From Castor canadensis (lineage: Eukaryota; Chordata; Mammalia; Rodentia; Castoridae), in the NCBI RefSeq assembly GCF_047511655.1, contig NC_133389.1, positions 43,000,295 to 43,064,294 on the forward strand: a DNA stretch of 64,000 nt. The letters are read 5' to 3'. Both the position numbers and the translations under genes were made by a program. The notes under the pieces are model-generated. The model did no database searches. It worked only from the letters and a program-made list of their open reading frames with translations, and was not told the DNA's origin. Position 1 is the first letter of the stretch, and each line of letters begins with the position of its first letter. Below are positions 59,973-64,000 of the stretch, piece by piece.

Positions 59973-60040
59973 TTCTTATTAAGAGGCTTTGTCACACACA
60001 CACACACACACACACACACTTCTTATTAAGAGGCTTTGTC
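59937..60040. repeat. Duplicated (CA)n microsatellite unit
   Basis: A 35-bp CA run (59937-59971), then a 21-bp non-repeat segment, then a second CA run (59994-60019), then the same 21-bp segment again (59973-59993 and 60020-60040, identical). The unit was duplicated in tandem with a 47-bp period. Confidence 0.92.
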
Positions 60041-61249
60041 ATCTTTGAATCCATCTTCTGGATTGCCAAACTGTGTTTCTTGCTTAAATCTTTCAGTGGC
60101 TCCCCATTGCCTACCTGTAAAGTCCAAAAACTTCTGCTTCACGTAGCAAGCCTTAATGATCTTACTTCTGCCTACCTCTCTCTGACCTGACACCTCACAT
60201 CTTACTCACAGTCCACCCATTCATTCTCTCATCACCTATAAACTGCCCCCAGGGGCCTGTGTCATGCTGCCTGCCTTGGCACACTTGTCTTTTTTTACCT
60301 CATCCACCAGAGGATCTATGGCATAGGTTTTAAGATTTGCTTAATAATAAGTGCCTGTGGAAGTCTTCCCTGGACAACCTGAGGAAAAGTAAATGCTGTC
60401 TCCCTGAAAGCCTGCCCCACAGTACATAAACCCTTCCAAAGCATAGTTTACACTCTTGCGTTTTTTCCATTTTAGGATTTTCTTCTTTCCCAAAGGGTTG
60501 GCTTTCTGAGAGTGGTGATCTCTGTCTTACTTTCATACTCCCAGCATCCAGCACAGTGCTCAGTGAAGGAATGATTCCGTTAAGGGAGCACCATTTGCAA
60601 TCTAGTAGGGAAGACATTCACAGCATTCTAAAGGACCGTTGCATTAATCCATGTACCTCATACCTACTGGGTTTTGTTAAGTAGGATTAGTGCCTAATTT
60701 AGGATTATTAAAGACCATCATAAAAATCTGTGATCTACCTCTAAATATGTCTGAATAGAGAACTGGCTCTTTCTCATTAAACATCTTTAAAGTTTAAAAA
60801 ATACATACTGAGTTAAAAATCAAGAGGTTAATATTTAAAAGAAAAGCAAAGAATTCACTTATTTTTTATTAAATTTTTTTAGAAAATCAAGCACAAGTTT
60901 ATATGACACTTGATCTGATCTAATAACGTGTACTGGTTTCCAGGTTAAATATACATCAGAATATAGAATTCTGGGGGAGGGAGGAGTAAGGTTTAGACAT
61001 TTACAAATGCTGCCTTTGTGAATGAAAGGAGAAATAGGTGTGTATTTGCTGCTTTTTCAAAAGAGAGACTGGTAGCATAAACCAGAAACTAATAAAAATA
61101 ATGTATGGGTGGTAGATGGCAGTGGGATGCAGGACAGATGGGTAGAAGTGGGACTCCTTTAATTATGCTTTTACAGAGTTATGAGCTGGAACCATGTGAA
61201 TGTTTTTGCATAGCATTAAATTTTAAAAAGAAAGCCTAGAATTATTATT

Positions 61250-61352
61250 GGGTTTTTTTGAGACAAGGTTTTACTGTGTGGCTCAGCTGGCCTTGAACTC
61301 TTGATTCTCCAGAGATCTGGAATTACAGGCATGTACCATCACACCTGGGTTA
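61250..61352 (-). repeat. B1-like SINE
   Basis: Antisense: tttttgagacaaggttttac, cagctggccttgaactcttg, gaattacaggcatgtaccat. Confidence 0.75.
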
Positions 61353-61365
61353 AAATTGATATTCT

Positions 61366-61445
61366 TATTTTGCAGTACTAGGATTGAACCCAGGGCTTCT
61401 TACATGCTTGGCAAGCACTGTACCACTTAAGTTATGTCCCCAGTG
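61366..61445 (-). repeat. ID-type SINE
   Basis: Antisense: cagtactaggattgaaccca, gggcttcttacatgcttggc, actgtaccacttaagttatg. It sits next to a B1-like SINE in the same direction. Confidence 0.78.
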
Positions 61446-61887
61446 CTTATAATTGATTTTAAACAAATTTCAAAACATATTTAGACAAAGGAGAGCAAGT
61501 ATGTAATGAGTTTGTCCTTAACTAATAACTAACCTTAGGAAGTATAAAAAAAACTATTCCTATTAGATCATTGTTCTTACTGTGTTGCCTAAATGTCACT
61601 GATACTGCATTTTCATGTTGTATGGTCATATTTTCTTCCTAGTTTGATTTTGTATTTTTCTTTTTATACAAAGTTTAATGTGAGAAATGTAGCATCTACC
61701 CTTTCGTGTCCATATCAATGAGTTTGCAGCCCCTCTGTTGTCCTTTTCTAGAAAACCTACCCTAACCACCTCCTCAAAAGCAGGCTTCCATACATCTTGT
61801 AACTTTCCTGGCCAAGCTAGCTGGATGAAGGGTAGACTGTAGCCCAGACAGAGCACCACAATATGCCAGACAGGCAGTCAGAGCTTT

Positions 61888-62055
61888 GCATGCTCATGCA
61901 CACCTGAGAATGCTAGCTCTCAGGAATCTGAGGTGGGAGAATCTCCAGTTCAAGGCCATCCTGGGTTGCATCACAAGTTTGAGGTCAGCCTGAGCTACAT
62001 GCCAAGACCCTCTCACCTCCCTGCAGCCTCCTCCCCGCCCTCCCTCCAAAAAAAA
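61888..62055 (+). repeat. B1-like SINE
   Basis: gcatgctcatgcacacctga, tctcaggaatctgaggtggg, agttcaaggccatcctgggt, gaggtcagcctgagctacat, then a C-rich and A-rich end. It appears to have a duplicated internal part. Confidence 0.7.
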
Positions 62056-62297
62056 GCCAGTCAGCTTTCTCAGGGTTTTGAAGGGACTTCAAATTGGAAA
62101 AATTTCTCAGGAATTGAAGAGACAGACAGCTGATCGTTTGGGGTGGGGGATGAGTGTCATGGCATGATTCTTGGAGCTGAGCCCAAATTTCTTTCTGTGT
62201 GATTGAGCAAATAAGCTGCTCTACAGAGAGAGAATGAAGAGGACTATGCTGGAAATCCTGCAGTCCCAGAGACAGAAGACCCCATCCCCGGGAGATT

Positions 62298-62326
62298 ATA
62301 TATATATAATCTATATAATATATAGA
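62298..62326. repeat. AT-rich palindromic tract
   Basis: gattatatatatataatcta followed by tataatatatag, self-complementary and of the type that readily expands or extrudes. Confidence 0.7.
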
Positions 62327-63469
62327 ATTTGGTACTATCTGAGGTTTTAGGCATCTGTGGAGTGTCTTGGACCACATCTCTCACAGATATTGGGGGGACT
62401 GTATACTACACTTGGGTACCACCTCTAGAGGATCTGATTTAATTGGCCTGGTTTGGGACTTTAGGATGGGTATTCTCCAAAATGTACCAAAATTTCTCCA
62501 GAATCCTCCTAAGGTTGAAAAACTATAGTAGTAGGTAACTGCCTAAGTCATGAATATGGCTTTGCAGTTGATGGAATCTCATACAGATTTTCAAGCAGAT
62601 TGAGACCTTGGTCCAGGTTTGATTAGTCAATACCTGTAGGTCATAAAATGTTATTGTTTCATAGGAAAAAGTACAGCAGATTTACAACATACCATGTATA
62701 AGACTGTTATACTGATGAGTTAACCATTTTGTATATTTTGTGGGATGATCTGGACAATTTATAAAACATATTATTTCAAATATTACATGTGTACAAAGGG
62801 CCAGGTGATTTCTAAGCCCTTTACATTTAATGCCTTATTTGATCCTCACAACTACCTGGAATGAATGAAAGTGAAGAAACTACAGGAGAGAGGTTCCATG
62901 CCAGAAGAGGAAACAGTGCTAGGCCATTCAAGATACATCAGAATATGGAAGTGGTAAGGGAATTTCTAATATCCATGGAAATTGAATAAGGAGGAACAGA
63001 TGAAAAATTGTATGCATCCTAGAGCTACACAGCCTTATAGAAACCTTCCTAGACCAATTCCTGACTTGACTTTCAATCCAAGGAAATCCAGCTTATTAAG
63101 GTTTTACACACACAGTTCTAAGTGCAGTCTGAAGAGTTCATTGCTTCTAAAAATGTCAAGCATGGCATTACTTCCATAGTGTGCCTTTGTAAGGAAATAA
63201 AAACTATCCAAAGGCATAATAGAAAGTCGGAAGAAACAAGTAATCTTTAATAAGTTTTTAGTAGCTACTTATTAAAACTTTTTAAAGTCATTTCTGGGAG
63301 TAAATGTAATTTCTTTTTATTCTAGGTCTAGAAGCTAAAGTATCAAAATTACTAACACTATTGGAGGGACAAACTGAACAGAAAGCTATGAAATCACAGA
63401 GTTTTAGATCAGGGAGGAAACTTTAAAGTTTCCTTTACTAAAGATATCAAAACAAAAAGGAATAGAAGC

Positions 63470-63545
63470 CAATTCCTCCCTCCTTCACTCTCTTCCTTTC
63501 TCCCTTCCTTCCTTCCTCCCTCCCTTCCTCCCTTTTTTTTTTTTT
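63470..63545. repeat. Polypyrimidine (TTCC)n tract
   Basis: cctccctccttcactctctt, then ctcccttccttccttcctcc and a T run leading into the antisense B1-like SINE at 63546. Probably grown from the SINE tail. Confidence 0.85.
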
Positions 63546-63650
63546 CCCACAGGGTCTCCTTATGTAGCCCAGGCTGACCTCGAACTCACTGTCTTCCTGC
63601 CTCAGCCCCTTAAGTGTTGGGAGTACAGGCCTAGCTACCATCTCTGCTCA
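63546..63650 (-). repeat. B1-like SINE
   Basis: Antisense: cacagggtctccttatgtag, cccaggctgacctcgaactc, gcctcagccccttaagtgtt. Confidence 0.78.
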
Positions 63651-64000
63651 AAATAAATGGGATTTTTGACCCCTTCACTGGACAGTTGTACCAGCCTTTC
63701 AGCTTCCCTCATTTAGGTCTCCACCAGCCACAAGACTGGGCAGAAAACATTGATCAACCCTTCTCACCTCCTCTAAACTTCCCCTTTACCCCAGGTTCTT
63801 TAATTTCTTAGCAAAGCTTTCCAATGTTTTGCCACTCAGTAGGAAATATCCTATCCATGAACTAAACCAAATTGCTTGCCTTTTCTCTGAATATTGCCAT
63901 TCTTGGTCTCAAATCTTTGTCACTGTGCAATTTAGTTTTTTTTTTCAGGACTGGTTTTTTCCTACTTATTTACCTGGTGCCTCCTACTTAGCTTCTAAGG

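Larger units (their letters stand above)
52146..64000. other. Intergenic DNA downstream of B4GALT6
   Basis: No further gene is recognised. It contains the LINE-1 cluster, the SPIC retrocopy and SINEs listed separately. The stretches at about 57.96-58.68, 59.0-59.9, 60.05-61.2 and 62.4-63.5 kb look unique, with no coding signature. In human the neighbour on this side is TTR, but nothing resembling a TTR exon is visible, consistent with a longer intergenic distance. Confidence 0.75.

Noticed and set aside
59937..60040. Regularly spaced repeat reminiscent of a CRISPR array
   Set aside because: It is a CA microsatellite with a duplicated flank. There are only two units and the context is mammalian.
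61985..62377. 130-codon open frame on the minus strand
   Set aside because: It crosses a B1-like SINE and an AT palindrome, with no recognisable domain and no splice or conservation hint.

Overview
This window is nuclear DNA from a placental mammal. It is AT-rich, intron-rich and crowded with SINEs and LINE-1 fragments. There are no bacterial-type genes, and nearly all long open frames are chance frames or LINE debris. The commonest SINE is a tRNA-derived element whose pol III B box reads gagttcaaaccc, often fused to B1-like (7SL-type) sequence. Together with ID-like copies and LINE-1 3' ends with very C-rich antisense tracts, this points to a rodent. A castorimorph such as a beaver or kangaroo-rat relative is my best guess, from memory of repeat style only.

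The one protein-coding gene is B4GALT6, on the + strand (lactosylceramide synthase, UDP-Gal:glucosylceramide beta-1,4-galactosyltransferase 6). Eight coding exons, 2 to 9, lie at 6150-6266, 12777-12890, 30467-30591, 36652-36768, 45020-45207, 48067-48189, 48417-48518 and 48927-49074. Every intron starts with GT and ends with AG, all phases match, and the frame is open to the stop. Exon 1 (start codon, cytosolic tail, membrane anchor, promoter) lies left of the window. The 1034 nt of coding sequence here plus about 115 nt for exon 1 gives the 382 residues expected for the family. The 3' UTR probably runs to about 52.14 kb.

Region by region: 1-6149 is intron 1 with a MIR and several SINEs. Intron 2 (6.3-12.8 kb) holds a long composite SINE. 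Intron 3 (12.9-30.5 kb) is the repeat sink, with an antisense LINE-1 with target-site duplications (14.8-16.7 kb), a close pair of antisense LINE-1 copies (23.5-26.2 kb) and two sense LINE-1 3' ends (28.4-30.0 kb). Introns 4 and 5 hold composite SINEs, old LINE-1 and a MaLR-like LTR. Introns 6 to 8 are short.

Downstream of the gene, 52.6-55.6 kb is a rearranged LINE-1 cluster with opposed halves. A processed pseudogene of the ETS factor SPIC lies at 56.48-57.21 kb on the minus strand. A LINE-1 reverse-transcriptase fragment follows at 57.4-57.9 kb, then mostly unique sequence with MIR, CA repeats and SINEs to 64 kb.

I found no previously undescribed biological system. The most useful observations are the intact B4GALT6 reading frame, the unreported-looking SPIC retrocopy, and several structurally informative retrotransposon insertions.
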